Positions 1 to 10,277 are shown, numbered from the stretch's first letter. The stretch is DNA of 64,000 bases from an uncultured Alphaproteobacteria bacterium (GCA_929200255.1 CAKMYZ010000004.1:124001-188000); one strand, 5' to 3'. Made by a program: numbers and translations. Notes: generated from the letters alone by a model not told the origin.

Positions 1-327
1 AGCGTTGTCCATCAGCTCGAGATCGGCCGAACTGAGGTCAGTTGTGGCGGGGACAATTGCAAGCCGATCAACGTCGGTTTTCTGGATCGCATAGGCCAGT
101 GTCACCTCGCCTGAGAGCAAATCATAGGTTGTCGCCTCGCGCTGGTCGTGACTGATGCCAAGTCCGGTTGAGGCATTACCTTGAGGGTCAAGGTCGATCA
201 GCAGAACCTGTTTGCCTTGTTCGGCCAAGGCAGCGCCAAGGTTAATCGTGGTCGTCGTTTTGCCAACGCCACCCTTTTGGTTGGCTATCGCAATAATGAG
301 AGGCCCTGTCTGGGTGTCATTGACCAC
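1..327 (-). CDS. parA: ParA chromosome partitioning ATPase (3' end outside window)
   Basis: N-terminal 109 codons of a ParA/Soj ATPase, which positions ParB-parS complexes to segregate the replicated origin. The translation begins with GTG ([16 protein letters not shown]) and continues into the deviant Walker A motif [14 protein letters not shown], then [17 protein letters not shown], which is diagnostic of the family. The start overlaps the end of rsmG by 11 bp, so the genes are translationally coupled; parB is expected just beyond the window edge. The C-terminus is cut by the window. The ORF track does not list it because the gene runs off the end. Confidence 0.93.
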   Translation of the reverse strand, partial: MVNDTQTGPLIIAIANQKGGVGKTTTTINLGAALAEQGKQVLLIDLDPQGNASTGLGISHDQREATTYDLLSGEVTLAYAIQKTDVDRLAIVPATTDLSSADLELMDNA

Positions 328-937
328 GGGGTTCTATCCTTTGAATGGCGAGTATGCAGGCCTGAGGATCAGTGAAACTGGCACGATCTTCAAGCCGAAA
401 GCACCATGATTTTCGTGCTTCAGCAATTTCTTGTTTCACCTGTCTTCCTTTGGGAAGAAGGGCAACACCGTCAGGTGAAAGATGCCTAGAGGCCATGCCG
501 AGAAGGGTAGATAGTGGTGCTAGCGCACGGGCGGATACTACATCTGCCTCTTGAGGGGCGACGTCATCAATGCGTTTTGCAATCACATCGACCCGTAATG
601 ACAGCTCTCTCGCTGCTGTCTGCAGGAATGCTGCCTTACGCTGATCACTTTCTATCAGGATAAATTGCGCCTTAGGCTGCTTTGTCTTGCCTAGAATCGC
701 CATGACGATGCCAGGGAAACCGCCACCGCTTCCCAGATCAACCCAATTTTGGAAGAGAGTGGGGGCGTATTGATAAAGCTGTACCGAATCGACAATGTGC
801 CTGTCCCAGATATCGTCCGAGGTGTTTCGAGAAATGAGGTTGATCTTTCGCGTCCATTTAGCGGCTAGCCTCGCGAAGACCTCAAGATCTGCCATTGTTT
901 CACGTGAAACATCAACTCCGGCAATCTGACTTATCAT
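317..937 (-). CDS. rsmG: 16S rRNA (guanine527-N7)-methyltransferase RsmG
   Basis: SAM-dependent methyltransferase (GidB) that modifies G527 of 16S rRNA. The Rossmann SAM-binding motif [14 protein letters not shown] is clear, followed by the [10 protein letters not shown] acceptor strand. Length (206 aa) is normal for the family. I chose the ATG at 937 over the upstream TTG at 940 because it lies just after the mnmG stop (TGATTGATG) with an AAAGGCGG-like ribosome binding site. The N-terminal peptide DVSRET is encoded by a parS site, a habit of alphaproteobacterial rsmG genes. It sits between mnmG and parA in one operon. Confidence 0.95.
   Translation of the reverse strand: MISQIAGVDVSRETMADLEVFARLAAKWTRKINLISRNTSDDIWDRHIVDSVQLYQYAPTLFQNWVDLGSGGGFPGIVMAILGKTKQPKAQFILIESDQRKAAFLQTAARELSLRVDVIAKRIDDVAPQEADVVSARALAPLSTLLGMASRHLSPDGVALLPKGRQVKQEIAEARKSWCFRLEDRASFTDPQACILAIQRIEPRGQ
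896..911. other. parS centromere site 1 (in rsmG)
   Basis: Perfect 16-bp palindrome TGTTTCACGTGAAACA, identical to the alphaproteobacterial ParB-binding parS sequence. It lies inside the rsmG coding region and encodes VSRET. A second identical copy lies about 1.9 kb away in mnmG, and parA is adjacent. Confidence 0.93.
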
Positions 938-940
938 CAA

Positions 941-2812
941 TCAGACCGCCTTTGATAGCTTCTTGGTCGCCCCGATTAGCAGCATGAGCGCAGCTGGGGT
1001 CATTCCTTCAATCCGACTGGCGTGCGCAATCGTCGCTGGGCGCGTTTCGTTGAGTTTTGTCAAAAGCTCGTTGGAGATACCCCTGATTGATGAGAGGTCC
1101 AGCGAATCGGGAATGACATGCTTTTCATCACGCTCCATTGCTGCGATGTCACGTTCTTGTCGGGCGATGTAATGCGCGTATAGCGCGTCCCGCTTTACCT
1201 GATCTTGTATATCATCTTGAATACCATCAACATCTTGACCCAGATCTCTCAGATGTCCGAAATTGAAATCGGTGAGCGCTAACGCATCCAGCGCTGTGCG
1301 GCGCGGACCGTCGGCGTTAAGTTTAATGCCTCGCCCCGCCATTTCGCGTGCTGAAAGGCTGATCTCTGACAACTTTTTCTTGGCTTTCGTGATCTGATCC
1401 ATCTTGGCAGAGAATAGCATCCAGCGATCTTCACCAACACAACCAAGTATGCGGCCGCGCTCTGTCAGCCGCTGGTCAGCGTTATCCGCCCGCAGTGACA
1501 GCCGAAACTCTGCGCGAGAGGTAAACATGCGGTAAGGTTCAGACACCCCGCGCGTGATCAGATCATCAATCATCACCCCAATGTAGGATTCGCGACGGCT
1601 GAAAATGATTGGCTCTGCCACTTTCGACTTCGCCGCGGCATTCAAGCCCGCAACAAGACCTTGTGCCGCTGCCTCTTCATAACCCGTCGTGCCGTTGATC
1701 TGCCCAGCAAGATAGAGACCCGGGACATCGCGAAGTTCAAGGGTTGCGCGCAGGGCGCGCGGATCAACATAGTCATATTCAATCGCATAGCCCGGTTGCA
1801 AAATCTTTGCCTTTTCAAGGCCATAGATAGAATGCACATAATCCTCTTGCACATCCTCCGGCAACGATGTGGAGATCCCGTTGGGGTAAACGGTGTGGTC
1901 AGTCACCCCTTCAGGTTCAAGAAAGATCTGGTGCGATTCTTTGTCTGCAAAGCGCACAACCTTGTCCTCGATAGACGGGCAATAGCGCGGACCAACGCCG
2001 TCAATCTGCCCACCATACATGGCAGATCGGTCTAGGTTCGCGTGGATGATTTCATGTGTACGTGCGTTTGTATGCGTGATCCCGCAATCGATCTGCTTGG
2101 CCGACACACCCTTTGAAAGAAAGGAAAACAGGACCGGGTCAGCATCACTGGGCTGCACTTCGAGTTTATCCCAAGCGATGGTGCGCCCGTCCAGGCGAGG
2201 CGGAGTACCTGTTTTGAGCCGGCCAAGCGGCAACCCGAAACTATCAAGCCGTTCTGCCATCTTCACCGACGGATCATCACCGATACGTCCGCCTGGCCGT
2301 GACACATCGCCAATATGAATGATTCCGCGCAGGAACGTACCTGTCGTCAGGATGACGCTATCAGAACGCAATGTACTACCATCCCGCAGCACAACCCCAG
2401 CGGCGCGGGCACTATCCATCACCAAATCAACGGCTTCGCCCTCAACAATCGTCAGGTTTTTAAGGGTCGACAGCTCCCCTTGCATGCTTGTGCGGTAAAT
2501 TTCACGGTCTGCCTGCGCCCGTGGACCTTGCACAGCGGGGCCTTTCTTGCGGTTCAGAAGGCGGAACTGGATGCCGGCCCTGTCGGCCACGCGCCCCATG
2601 ACACCATCAAGCGCATCGATTTCCCGGACAAGGTGGCCCTTGCCCAGGCCGCCAATCGCTGGGTTGCAGGACATAACGCCAATGGACCGCCGGGTCAGCG
2701 TCACCAGCGCCACGCGCACATCCATGCGCGCAGCGGCATGTGCGGCCTCTGCTCCGGCATGGCCACCACCTATAACGATGACGTCGTAGTCGCGATGTTT
2801 CACGTGAAACAC
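941..2812 (-). CDS. mnmG: tRNA uridine-5-carboxymethylaminomethyl modification enzyme MnmG
   Basis: FAD-dependent enzyme (GidA) that works with MnmE to make cmnm5U34 in tRNA wobble positions. The N-terminal dinucleotide-binding motif [15 protein letters not shown] is followed by the family signature [20 protein letters not shown]. The C-terminal region around [11 protein letters not shown] matches the MnmE/tRNA-binding helical domain. Length of 623 aa is typical. The start codon is GTG (residues MFHVKH) and is embedded in a parS site. It follows mnmE by 3 bp and precedes rsmG. Confidence 0.97.
   Translation of the reverse strand: MFHVKHRDYDVIVIGGGHAGAEAAHAAARMDVRVALVTLTRRSIGVMSCNPAIGGLGKGHLVREIDALDGVMGRVADRAGIQFRLLNRKKGPAVQGPRAQADREIYRTSMQGELSTLKNLTIVEGEAVDLVMDSARAAGVVLRDGSTLRSDSVILTTGTFLRGIIHIGDVSRPGGRIGDDPSVKMAERLDSFGLPLGRLKTGTPPRLDGRTIAWDKLEVQPSDADPVLFSFLSKGVSAKQIDCGITHTNARTHEIIHANLDRSAMYGGQIDGVGPRYCPSIEDKVVRFADKESHQIFLEPEGVTDHTVYPNGISTSLPEDVQEDYVHSIYGLEKAKILQPGYAIEYDYVDPRALRATLELRDVPGLYLAGQINGTTGYEEAAAQGLVAGLNAAAKSKVAEPIIFSRRESYIGVMIDDLITRGVSEPYRMFTSRAEFRLSLRADNADQRLTERGRILGCVGEDRWMLFSAKMDQITKAKKKLSEISLSAREMAGRGIKLNADGPRRTALDALALTDFNFGHLRDLGQDVDGIQDDIQDQVKRDALYAHYIARQERDIAAMERDEKHVIPDSLDLSSIRGISNELLTKLNETRPATIAHASRIEGMTPAALMLLIGATKKLSKAV
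2796..2811. other. parS centromere site 2 (in mnmG 5' end)
   Basis: Second perfect TGTTTCACGTGAAACA palindrome. It covers codons 1-6 of mnmG (FHVKH), so ParB loading and mnmG translation start share the same bases. Confidence 0.93.
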
Positions 2813-2815
2813 TCC

Positions 2816-4096
2816 CTACTTTCCAATGCAAAAACTGGAAAAAATCTCATCCAACACATGCTCTACATCAACCCGACCCACGATACTATCCACCGCTCGG
2901 ATTGCCGACCGCAAGTCCTCCGCGATCAAATCCGTCATTCCTGTCCCGGACTTCAGCGCATCCTCGGCCTCGGATAAGTAGTCGATCGCGCGCAGCATTG
3001 CGATCCTGTGCCTTTCGCGCATCGCCACACCGACACTTGCGACCTTCTTCTGCAATCGTTCGGACACTTCGGCAATCAATGCATCAACACCGGCACCAGT
3101 AAGCCCGGACACGCCCAATACATCGACCCCCTTCAGGTCAGCCTTCGCTAGTACCAGCAGGTCATCCGGCCCAAGGTTATCCCTCATTTCGGCATCATCC
3201 ATCACCAGGTGCACGCGCAGATCCGCCTGCGTCGCCCGTTCCCGCGCTCTGGCAACACCCAATTCCTCTATCGCATCATCCGTATCACGCAACCCTGCAG
3301 TATCCAGCATCGTCACTGGCAACCCATCAAGATCCATCTGCACCTCGATCACGTCACGCGTGGTTCCTGCAATCTCGGATGTAATCGCCACATCGCGCCC
3401 AGCCAGACGGTTCAACAATGTGGATTTTCCTACATTTGGTGCCCCGATAATTGCCACCTCAAACCCATCTCTCACACGCTCAGCAATGCGCACCCCATCC
3501 GCCTCGCGACGCATCTCTACCATGACACGCTGAAGCAGCCCGATGACCTCTGGACTGACATCCACAGGGACCTCCTCATCAGCAAAGTCTATTGTCGCCT
3601 CCAGCAACGCGGCAGCCCGGATCAATGAAGCCCGCCAACCTTCCGCCAAGGCACCCAACGCGCCCGAGAACACACGGATTGCCTGCTTGCGCTGCCGCTC
3701 CGTCTCGGCATCAATCAAATCCGCGAGCCCTTCAACCTCGGCCAGGTTCAGTCGCCCACTCTCCAGTGCTTGCCGTGTGAATTCGCCCGCCTCGGCTTGT
3801 CGGATCTCTGGCATCTCTGAAAGCACTTGAAGCACTGCCTTCACGATCGCCGGACTGCCATGCAGATGCAGCTCAACCACCTCTTCGCCAGTAAAGCTGT
3901 GCCCGGCGTCAAAGCGCAAAATCAGCGCCTCATCAAGCAGTGCCCCAGTACCATCCCTCAACGCACGCAAACCACGTTTGGCCGGTACCGCCCTGCACAG
4001 TCTTTCGGTCGCAGGCACTGCGAATGGCCCGGACAATCGCACGATAGCAATACCTGCCCGGCCCTGCGCAGTTGCTAGGGCGAAAATTGTATCCAT
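2816..4096 (-). CDS. mnmE: tRNA modification GTPase MnmE
   Basis: GTPase partner of MnmG in wobble-uridine modification. Visible parts: N-terminal tetrahydrofolate-binding domain starting [23 protein letters not shown], the G1 motif [12 protein letters not shown], the [10 protein letters not shown] switch II/G3 segment, LAKADL as the G4 equivalent, and the essential C-terminal CIGK. Length of 426 aa is normal for alphaproteobacteria. It lies 29 bp downstream of rho; that gap contains TATAAT (minus strand) but no convincing -35 element, so a separate promoter is only possible. Confidence 0.97.
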   Translation of the reverse strand: MDTIFALATAQGRAGIAIVRLSGPFAVPATERLCRAVPAKRGLRALRDGTGALLDEALILRFDAGHSFTGEEVVELHLHGSPAIVKAVLQVLSEMPEIRQAEAGEFTRQALESGRLNLAEVEGLADLIDAETERQRKQAIRVFSGALGALAEGWRASLIRAAALLEATIDFADEEVPVDVSPEVIGLLQRVMVEMRREADGVRIAERVRDGFEVAIIGAPNVGKSTLLNRLAGRDVAITSEIAGTTRDVIEVQMDLDGLPVTMLDTAGLRDTDDAIEELGVARARERATQADLRVHLVMDDAEMRDNLGPDDLLVLAKADLKGVDVLGVSGLTGAGVDALIAEVSERLQKKVASVGVAMRERHRIAMLRAIDYLSEAEDALKSGTGMTDLIAEDLRSAIRAVDSIVGRVDVEHVLDEIFSSFCIGK

Positions 4097-4125
4097 GTCT
4101 TAACCCATTGTATTATAACAATAAG

Positions 4126-5397
4126 TTACGTGTTCATTGAATCAAAGAAGTCCGAATTCGTTTTGGTCTGTTTCAGCTTCCCAATCAGGAATTCAATCGC
4201 ATCTGTTGTACCCATCGGGTTCAGAATGCGACGCAGAACATAGGTCTTTGCCAAATCACCCTTATCCACCAGAAGCTCTTCCTTCCGTGTACCGGATTTC
4301 AGGATATCCATCGCCGGGAAGACGCGCTTGTCCGCCACCTTACGGTCAAGAACAATCTCGCTGTTGCCCGTGCCTTTGAACTCTTCAAAGATCACCTCGT
4401 CCATCCGACTTCCGGTATCGATCAGGGCCGTCGCAATGATGGTCAGTGACCCACCTTCCTCGATATTCCGTGCCGCACCAAAAAACCGCTTGGGGCGCTG
4501 CAGCGCATTGGCGTCCACACCACCTGTCAGCACCTTACCGGAGGATGGTACCGTGGTGTTGAACGCGCGGCCAAGGCGCGTGATTGAATCCAGCAAAATC
4601 ACCACGTCTCGCTTGTGCTCGACCAGGCGCTTAGCTTTCTCGATCACCATCTCGGACACTGCAACATGTCGCGTCGCCGGTTCGTCAAAGGTCGATGACA
4701 CAACCTCACCTTTCACGGACCGCTGCATATCCGTCACCTCTTCAGGGCGTTCATCAATCAACAGTACAATCAGATAACACTCCGGGTGGTTCTTCTCGAT
4801 CGAATTCGCAATATTCTGCAACAGAACCGTTTTACCCGTACGTGGTGGCGCAACGATCAAAGATCGCTGTCCTTTCCCTATCGGTGACACCAGATCGATG
4901 ATCCGCGCAGACCGGTCTTTCACCGTTGGGTCATCGACTTCCATATTCAGTCGCTCATCAGGGTAAAGCGGGGTCAGGTTGTCAAAGGCAACCTTATGCT
5001 TAGCCTTCTCTGGCTCTTCAAAGTTAATCGTCTCCACTGACGTCAGCGCAAAGTAGCGTTCGCTATCGTTTGGCTCTTTCATGACGCCTTCTACCGTATC
5101 ACCCGTGCGCAGCGAATGCTGGCGGATCATATCGGGCGAGACATAAATATCATCTGGGCCAGGCAGGTAGTTCGCCTCGGGCGACCGCAAGAAGCCGAAA
5201 CCATCCTGCAGAACTTCCAGCACCCCATCACCACCGATGACCCACTCTTCATCTGCCCGCTCTTTGAGGATGGCGAACATCATGTCGCCCTTCCGCATGG
5301 TCGAGGCGTTTTCGATCTCTAGTTCTTCAGCCAAGGACAACAAATCTTTCGGGCTTTGTGCCTTCAGATCAGCAAGGTTCAGACGGTGCTGTGACAT
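4126..5397 (-). CDS. rho: Transcription termination factor Rho
   Basis: Hexameric RNA helicase that terminates untranslated transcripts. The N-terminal Rho-N helix ([20 protein letters not shown]) is followed by the cold-shock RNA-binding domain ([20 protein letters not shown]), the Walker A motif [15 protein letters not shown], the Walker B strand [17 protein letters not shown], and the Q/R-loop region. 423 aa, full length. It follows hemJ on the same strand across a 119-bp gap with no clear structure. Confidence 0.98.
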   Translation of the reverse strand: MSQHRLNLADLKAQSPKDLLSLAEELEIENASTMRKGDMMFAILKERADEEWVIGGDGVLEVLQDGFGFLRSPEANYLPGPDDIYVSPDMIRQHSLRTGDTVEGVMKEPNDSERYFALTSVETINFEEPEKAKHKVAFDNLTPLYPDERLNMEVDDPTVKDRSARIIDLVSPIGKGQRSLIVAPPRTGKTVLLQNIANSIEKNHPECYLIVLLIDERPEEVTDMQRSVKGEVVSSTFDEPATRHVAVSEMVIEKAKRLVEHKRDVVILLDSITRLGRAFNTTVPSSGKVLTGGVDANALQRPKRFFGAARNIEEGGSLTIIATALIDTGSRMDEVIFEEFKGTGNSEIVLDRKVADKRVFPAMDILKSGTRKEELLVDKGDLAKTYVLRRILNPMGTTDAIEFLIGKLKQTKTNSDFFDSMNT

Positions 5398-5516
5398 ACA
5401 TAAATCCAGTGCAGGTACTTGTGTCCCGCATTTCGAAGATTGGAATGGAAATCGCTATCCCGGACGGGTAGCGCGGTCAGACATAGGGAGTGTACCTGAC
5501 AGAGTCAATCAATGGT

Positions 5517-5978
5517 TCAGAATGGCCGGACAACGATAGCAACAACAATCAAGACCATCAAAACCGTCGGAACCTCATTGATCATCCGATAGGTTCGACC
5601 TGTCCGCGTGTTTGTTCCTGCCACAAATTCTTTGCGCCGCGCTGCCATCCAACCATGTGCACCCGTCATCAGGATCACTGAAACAATCTTCACCCATGAC
5701 CAGACAGCACCCCAATCAAAAGCGCCAAGACCAATCATGATCAAACCAGCGACCCAAGCCACAATCATCGCCGGGTTCATGATCACCCGCAGCAGTTTTT
5801 CTTCCATAACCAGAAAAGTATGATCAAGCTCTGATCCAACGCTGGCACGCTCCGCATGATAGACAAACAACCTTGGTAAATAGAACAACCCAGCCATCCA
5901 TGCGATCACTGCCATGATATGCACTGCTTTAATCCAGGGAAAAATACTGTCCAAAAAAGCGATCATGGGTCCTTCCAT
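5517..5978 (-). CDS. hemJ: Protoporphyrinogen oxidase HemJ (UPF0093 membrane protein)
   Basis: Small four-helix membrane protein of the HemJ family, which oxidises protoporphyrinogen IX in bacteria lacking HemG and HemY. The N-terminal helix WIKAVHIMAVIAWMAGLFYLPRLFVYH carries the conserved His and YLPRLFVYH signature, and the central segment KLLRVIMNPAMIVAWVAGL is typical. 153 aa. The start may be the ATG at 5978 or the in-frame ATG at 5966 (MIAFLDS). It is the last leftward gene before the candidate origin; haem genes are common there in alphaproteobacteria. Confidence 0.88.
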   Translation of the reverse strand: MEGPMIAFLDSIFPWIKAVHIMAVIAWMAGLFYLPRLFVYHAERASVGSELDHTFLVMEEKLLRVIMNPAMIVAWVAGLIMIGLGAFDWGAVWSWVKIVSVILMTGAHGWMAARRKEFVAGTNTRTGRTYRMINEVPTVLMVLIVVAIVVRPF

Positions 5979-6374
5979 ATTCAGTGCCCTTCCTTTCTTT
6001 AATAAATATAGAGAGAAAGAAAAGATGTTGTTGTTGTTAGCATAAGGAAATCTGTGGGTTATCTATTCATCCGCAGAGTTATCCCAAGGCTGTTCGACAG
6101 ATCATTTATCAGGAATGGAAGAGGAAAACGAAATAAATTAATTATTATCAGATAGTTATGTGATATCTGTCTGATCACAGAAACCGATCCATACTGCTTG
6201 ACAGTCAAGTCTTGCTAGATTCTTCCACAATCCCGATTTATCCTCATCCACAGTGGAAAACACCAGGTGGCAAAACCAAAAACATAAACTTTCGCCAATA
6301 TCCAACCAACGGTGCTACTTCTACCCAAATCTACCCGCGCAACGACACAGAGATTGTCCCAAAGGTTATCCACA
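5979..6374. other. Candidate chromosomal replication origin (oriC)
   Basis: A 395-bp gene-free gap between divergent hemJ and maf. It contains one perfect DnaA box (TTATCCACA, 6366-6374), single-mismatch copies TTATCCTCA (6238-6246) and TCATCCACA (6244-6252), and weaker copies near 6053, 6079 and 6221. An AT-rich tract (about 6129-6170, AAATAAATTAATTATTATC) could be the unwinding element. Two inverted repeats lie at 6159-6179 (TGTGAT...ATCACA) and 6197-6209 (CTTGACaGTCAAG). In Caulobacter the origin sits beside the same maf-aroE-coaE-dnaQ block, and parS/parA lie a few kb away. The ORF-track extension of maf through this region (from 6212) is not credible. GC skew was not computed. Confidence 0.68.
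6366..6374 (+). promoter_or_regulatory. Perfect DnaA box overlapping maf start
   Basis: TTATCCACA, matching the DnaA consensus at all nine positions. Its last base is the A of the maf ATG, so DnaA binding could block maf translation initiation or transcription as well as serve origin firing. Confidence 0.75.
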
Positions 6375-6973
6375 TGAACGATCGGCTCATATTGGCTTCT
6401 GGTTCAGAAATCCGTGCCCAATTGCTTCAAAACGCGGGCCTGACCTTTGACGTTATTATAGCGCGGATCGACGAACAGGCCATCCGCGCATCGCTTCAGG
6501 CAGAGAATGCTACGCCCCGTGATATCGCTGATACACTGGCGGAAATGAAAGCACGACGTGTCGCGGCCAAACACCCAGATGCGTTAGTGATCGGGTGTGA
6601 TCAAATCCTTGCGCATGGGCAAACGATCCTGTCCAAACCCAAAACACCAGCTGAAGCCCTCACCCAACTTCAATCCCTGCGCGGCCAAACGCATCAGCTA
6701 CTCTCGGCCGCCATCATCTATGGCGAAGGTAAACCACTTTGGCGGCATGTGGGCACGGTGCGCCTGCATATGCGTGATGCCTCCGATACCTATCTGGAAG
6801 ACTACATTGCCCGGAACTGGGATAGTATTCGCCACGCAGTGGGTGCCTACAAGCTGGAAGAAGAAGGAGTGCGACTTTTTACACGCATCGACGGAGATTA
6901 TTTTAATGTTCTGGGCTTACCGCTTCTAGAGCTCTTGTCATACCTCACGCTTCGCGGAACATTGTCAGCATGA
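6374..6973 (+). CDS. maf: Maf family nucleotide pyrophosphatase
   Basis: Septum-formation/nucleoside triphosphate pyrophosphatase that hydrolyses non-canonical or pyrimidine NTPs. The family start LILASGSEIRAQLLQNAGL is a variant of the usual LASxSPRR motif: the second Ser-Pro-Arg is replaced by Ser-Glu-Ile, as in alphaproteobacterial near-origin Maf proteins. The catalytic region LVIGCDQIL is present. 199 aa from the ATG at 6374; the longer ORF (from 6212) would read through the origin region and adds no family sequence. Overlaps aroE by ATGA. Confidence 0.9.
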   Translation: MNDRLILASGSEIRAQLLQNAGLTFDVIIARIDEQAIRASLQAENATPRDIADTLAEMKARRVAAKHPDALVIGCDQILAHGQTILSKPKTPAEALTQLQSLRGQTHQLLSAAIIYGEGKPLWRHVGTVRLHMRDASDTYLEDYIARNWDSIRHAVGAYKLEEEGVRLFTRIDGDYFNVLGLPLLELLSYLTLRGTLSA

Positions 6974-7797
6974 CCAGTCTGCCACGTGCCGCGGTGATCG
7001 GAAACCCGATCAGCCATTCCCTATCGCCGAAACTGCACAGCTATTGGCTGAACCGATATGGGTTGGATGGGGAATACACGGCAATCGAAGTAACCGAAGA
7101 TGCGCTGGAGACAACGCTGCGCGACCTACCAAAGCAAGGTTTTATCGGGGCCAATGTTACGATCCCACATAAGGTCAGCGTGATGCAGTTCGCGGATCAG
7201 ATCACGGACCGGGCGACATTGATTGGTGCCGCAAATACGCTGATCTTCAAAGAAGATGGGCGAATTTTTGCGGATAATACAGATGGATACGGCTTCATGG
7301 CCAACCTTCGCCAGGGTGCGCCACATTGGGATCCGAAGGCAGGCCCTGCCGCGATTTTCGGCGCTGGTGGTGCCGCTCGCGCGATCATTGTTGCACTCGC
7401 TGATGCCGGTGTCCCAGAGATCATCATTTCCAATCGCACACGCCCCAAGGCCGAAGCATTGCGCGCCGATTTTGGTGCGCGGGTGACGGTGTTAGATTGG
7501 GTTCAAGCCGATATGATGCTGGAGGACGCGAATACCGTCATCAACACTACCTCGCTTGGCATGGTCGGCGGCCAGGAATTCAAGGTCTCACTCGACAACC
7601 TGCGCCCCGACGCGGTGGTGACCGATATTGTCTACACCCCGCTGCGCACGTCCTTCCTTGATGCTGCAGAAAAGAAGGGATGCACGACAGTGGATGGTCT
7701 TGGCATGCTGTTGCATCAGGGTGTGCCGGGTTTCGAACGCTGGTTCGGGAAGCGCCCCGAGGTTGACGATGCCACGCGCCAGGCCGTTCTCGCATGA
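6970..7797 (+). CDS. aroE: Shikimate dehydrogenase (NADP+)
   Basis: Reduces 3-dehydroshikimate to shikimate in aromatic amino acid synthesis. The substrate site AVIGNPISHSLSPKLHSYWL, the catalytic lysine segment NVTIPHK, the NADP-binding GAGGAARAI and the SNRTRPKAEAL loop are all present. 275 aa. It starts inside the maf stop (ATGA) and ends overlapping the coaE start (ATGA), so the four genes form a tightly coupled operon. Confidence 0.97.
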   Translation: MTSLPRAAVIGNPISHSLSPKLHSYWLNRYGLDGEYTAIEVTEDALETTLRDLPKQGFIGANVTIPHKVSVMQFADQITDRATLIGAANTLIFKEDGRIFADNTDGYGFMANLRQGAPHWDPKAGPAAIFGAGGAARAIIVALADAGVPEIIISNRTRPKAEALRADFGARVTVLDWVQADMMLEDANTVINTTSLGMVGGQEFKVSLDNLRPDAVVTDIVYTPLRTSFLDAAEKKGCTTVDGLGMLLHQGVPGFERWFGKRPEVDDATRQAVLA

Positions 7798-8384
7798 CTT
7801 ATCTGTTGGGGCTAACCGGTTCCATCGGAATGGGAAAATCGACAACGGCCCAAATGTTCCGTGACGAAGGCATCCCGGTCTGGGATGCTGATGCGGCGGT
7901 GCATGAACTATACGCCAAAGGTGGGGCAGCTGTGCCGGCGTTTGAAAGGGCAATGCCCGAGGCCGTCATTGATGGCGCCATCAGTCGCGACGTACTACGG
8001 ACCATGATCGCCGAAGATCTGGGCGTCATCGGCAAAATCGAGGAAATTGTACATCCGCTTGTTACCCGGCACCGGATGGATTTTCTCAAGGAAACAGAGA
8101 CACCACTTGTTGTCCTTGATATCCCGCTCTTGTTCGAAACCAGCGCGCAGGATTGGTTGTCATCGGTATTGGTTGTCTCTGTACCTGCAGACGTTCAAAA
8201 GGCCCGTGTCATGGCGCGGCCCGGAATGACCAAAAGTCAGTTTGAACGCATTCTGAATCTTCAGGTCTCTGACGCAGAAAAGCGCGAACGCGCTGACCAT
8301 GTGATTGAAACCCTGGATATGGACGCGACCCGTAACGCCGTGCAAAATCTGATTGCTGAACTGATAGGTCCACTTGATGCGTGA
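7794..8384 (+). CDS. coaE: Dephospho-CoA kinase
   Basis: Last step of coenzyme A synthesis: phosphorylates the ribose 3'-OH of dephospho-CoA. P-loop [17 protein letters not shown] at residues 5-21, the [10 protein letters not shown] substrate motif, and [11 protein letters not shown] are family hallmarks. 196 aa, full length. It overlaps aroE by 4 bp and dnaQ by 8 bp. Confidence 0.97.
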   Translation: MTYLLGLTGSIGMGKSTTAQMFRDEGIPVWDADAAVHELYAKGGAAVPAFERAMPEAVIDGAISRDVLRTMIAEDLGVIGKIEEIVHPLVTRHRMDFLKETETPLVVLDIPLLFETSAQDWLSSVLVVSVPADVQKARVMARPGMTKSQFERILNLQVSDAEKRERADHVIETLDMDATRNAVQNLIAELIGPLDA

Positions 8385-9108
8385 AATCGTCCTCGATACA
8401 GAAACAACAGGGTTTGAACCGGGTGAGGGTGACCGGATTGTCGAAATCGGTGCTGTAGAGTTGATCGGGCATGTCCCGACCGGACGCACCTACCATCAAT
8501 ACATCAACCCACAACGATCTATGCCAGCCGAAGCCTTTGGCGTGCATGGCATTGGCCCTGATTTGTTGGAGCCACCGCAGAAACCCGAACCCGGTCAGGA
8601 AACACTGCGTGATAAGCCCGTGTTCAAAGACATTGCGCAGGCATTTGTCGATTTCATCGGTGATGCGAAACTGGTCATTCACAACGCTGCCTTTGACATG
8701 AAATTCCTCAATGCAGAGCTCGGTTGGGTGAACCGCCCTTTGCTTCCCTTGGATCAGGCTGTTGATACGTTGGCCATAGCGCGTCGAAAGTTCCCGGGCT
8801 CACCAGCGTCACTTGATGCGCTGTGTCGTCGCTTTGCTATCGATAACAGTTCGCGCACGCTGCATGGTGCCTTGCTTGACAGTGAGATTTTGGCTGAAGT
8901 CTATCTGGAACTCATCGGCGGGCGTCAGCCCGATTTTGCACTGGCTACCGACACGCGCAGCAGATCGGCGGATGGCGGATTGGATGATTGGCGACCATCG
9001 CCACGCCTAGCGGCTTTGCCAAGCAAGATCACCAATGAAGAAGCCGCCGCCCATGCTGCGTTTTTGGATCAGTTGGGCGACGGCGCATTGTGGAAAAAGC
9101 AGGGCTAA
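8377..9108 (+). CDS. dnaQ: DNA polymerase III epsilon subunit (3'-5' proofreading exonuclease)
   Basis: DEDDh exonuclease that proofreads for the replicative polymerase. ExoI motif [21 protein letters not shown], Exo[16 protein letters not shown], and Exo[20 protein letters not shown] are visible, followed by a C-terminal tail for alpha-subunit binding. I chose ATG 8377 over the TTG one codon upstream. 243 aa. It is the last gene of the maf operon and ends 10 bp from convergent secB with no terminator between. Confidence 0.96.
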   Translation: MREIVLDTETTGFEPGEGDRIVEIGAVELIGHVPTGRTYHQYINPQRSMPAEAFGVHGIGPDLLEPPQKPEPGQETLRDKPVFKDIAQAFVDFIGDAKLVIHNAAFDMKFLNAELGWVNRPLLPLDQAVDTLAIARRKFPGSPASLDALCRRFAIDNSSRTLHGALLDSEILAEVYLELIGGRQPDFALATDTRSRSADGGLDDWRPSPRLAALPSKITNEEAAAHAAFLDQLGDGALWKKQG

Positions 9109-9118
9109 GTGTCGTGTC

Positions 9119-9625
9119 TTAGTTGGCTTTTTCTTTCGCAGCTTTTTCTGCTTCCGCGCGGCGGGCCAATTCTGTGCGATAAAGTGCCAGGAAATCGATC
9201 GTATCAAGGTTCAACGGCGGGAAGCCACCGTCGCGGGTCACGTCACTGACAATGCGGCGCACGAATGGGAATGTCATACGGGGGCATTCGATCAGCAGGT
9301 AGGGGTGCATCTGCTCTTCCGGCACGCCTTCGACCTGGAAAACGCCTGCATATTCCAGTTCAAGCACGAAAAGCGGCTCTGCCTTTTCTTTAGTTTTGCT
9401 GGTGATGTTCAGCTTGGTAATGACCTCATACTGATCTTTCTGTTTGCGCTTGCGCGCATCAAGGTTCACCTGCACCTGAATTTCTGGCTGTGCGTCCCCT
9501 GTCACACCTTTTTGGGCCAGGATATTCTCGAACGACATGTCGCGAATATATTGCGCAAGGATACGGCTGGTGATCTGAGGTTGCTGTGGCGGGGTAGCTG
9601 CACCGTTTTCGGGTGTATCGGACAT
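9119..9625 (-). CDS. secB: Protein-export chaperone SecB
   Basis: Tetrameric chaperone that keeps preproteins unfolded and hands them to SecA. The core ITSRILAQYIRDMSFENILAQKG and the conserved CPRMTFPFVRRIVSDVTRDGGFPPLNLDTIDF segment identify it. 168 aa with a charged Lys/Ala-rich C-terminal tail. It precedes no partner gene on its strand and follows fxsA by 58 bp. It may serve the Sec-dependent clients of the T2SS encoded at 31-46 kb. Confidence 0.97.
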   Translation of the reverse strand: MSDTPENGAATPPQQPQITSRILAQYIRDMSFENILAQKGVTGDAQPEIQVQVNLDARKRKQKDQYEVITKLNITSKTKEKAEPLFVLELEYAGVFQVEGVPEEQMHPYLLIECPRMTFPFVRRIVSDVTRDGGFPPLNLDTIDFLALYRTELARRAEAEKAAKEKAN

Positions 9626-9683
9626 TGGAATGGGCTCCAGTTTAAAAAGATTTTCGCGTTCCTATCAGCCTATTTCTAAAGGC

Positions 9684-10166
9684 TCAATCCCGCGTCCACT
9701 CTGACGGCCCATCGCGGCGGCTTTTCTGCGGTGTCACGTCTTCGAATTCACCGTCAATCACCCTGTCGCCTGTTTGCCGCGGGCGCTGGGCAGGGCCTTG
9801 ACCCATTTCAAACTGCTGTACTTTCACCTTACCTTTTACCCATTGGAACACCGCACGTCGTACACCGGGCACCAGAAGCGACAGACCAACGGCATCCGTA
9901 AAAAACCCGGGCGTCAACAATAGCGCCCCGGCAAAAAGGATCATTGCGCCATTCGCCAACGGCTCTGTCGGGTCCTGCAGGTCTTTGAACGAATTTTGCA
10001 GTTTACTCAGCTCTTGCAGACCCTGACTGCGCACAAGGTAAGATCCGGCGATTGCCGTCAACAGCACGATGAGCAGCGTCCACCAGATACCAATGAATCC
10101 ACCAACCTGTATGAACAGGGCGATTTCGATCATTGGAATCGCAATAAACGCCAGCAATAGCCACAT
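9684..10166 (-). CDS. fxsA: FxsA family membrane protein
   Basis: FxsA-like cytoplasmic membrane protein (in E. coli it relieves exclusion of phage T7 by the F plasmid; the normal role is unclear). Begins MWLLLAFIAIPMIEIALFIQVGGFIG with two hydrophobic helices, then the family motif LLTAIAGSYLVRSQG and the PGFFTDAVGLSLLVPGVRR segment. A basic, polar C-terminal tail follows. 160 aa. It diverges from the Tim44-like gene; the 111-bp gap between them shows no obvious promoter. Confidence 0.87.
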   Translation of the reverse strand: MWLLLAFIAIPMIEIALFIQVGGFIGIWWTLLIVLLTAIAGSYLVRSQGLQELSKLQNSFKDLQDPTEPLANGAMILFAGALLLTPGFFTDAVGLSLLVPGVRRAVFQWVKGKVKVQQFEMGQGPAQRPRQTGDRVIDGEFEDVTPQKSRRDGPSEWTRD

Positions 10167-10277
10167 TGGGTCAGCCTTTCACAACATGTTCAGGGGCAAG
10201 GTGGACTTGGCCTTCCCTCCGCCCTACATAAGGAATGAAAGGGTGTGTTTCCATGCCTTCCCCGATACGAGGTCACA

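Noticed and set aside
4097-4125. Promoter for mnmE from the TATAAT in the rho-mnmE gap
   Set aside because: No -35 hexamer at 16-18 bp spacing; mentioned only as a possibility in the mnmE entry.
6212-6373. N-terminal extension of maf in the ORF track
   Set aside because: Extra 54 residues are unlike any Maf protein and run through the candidate origin; ATG 6374 matches the family start.
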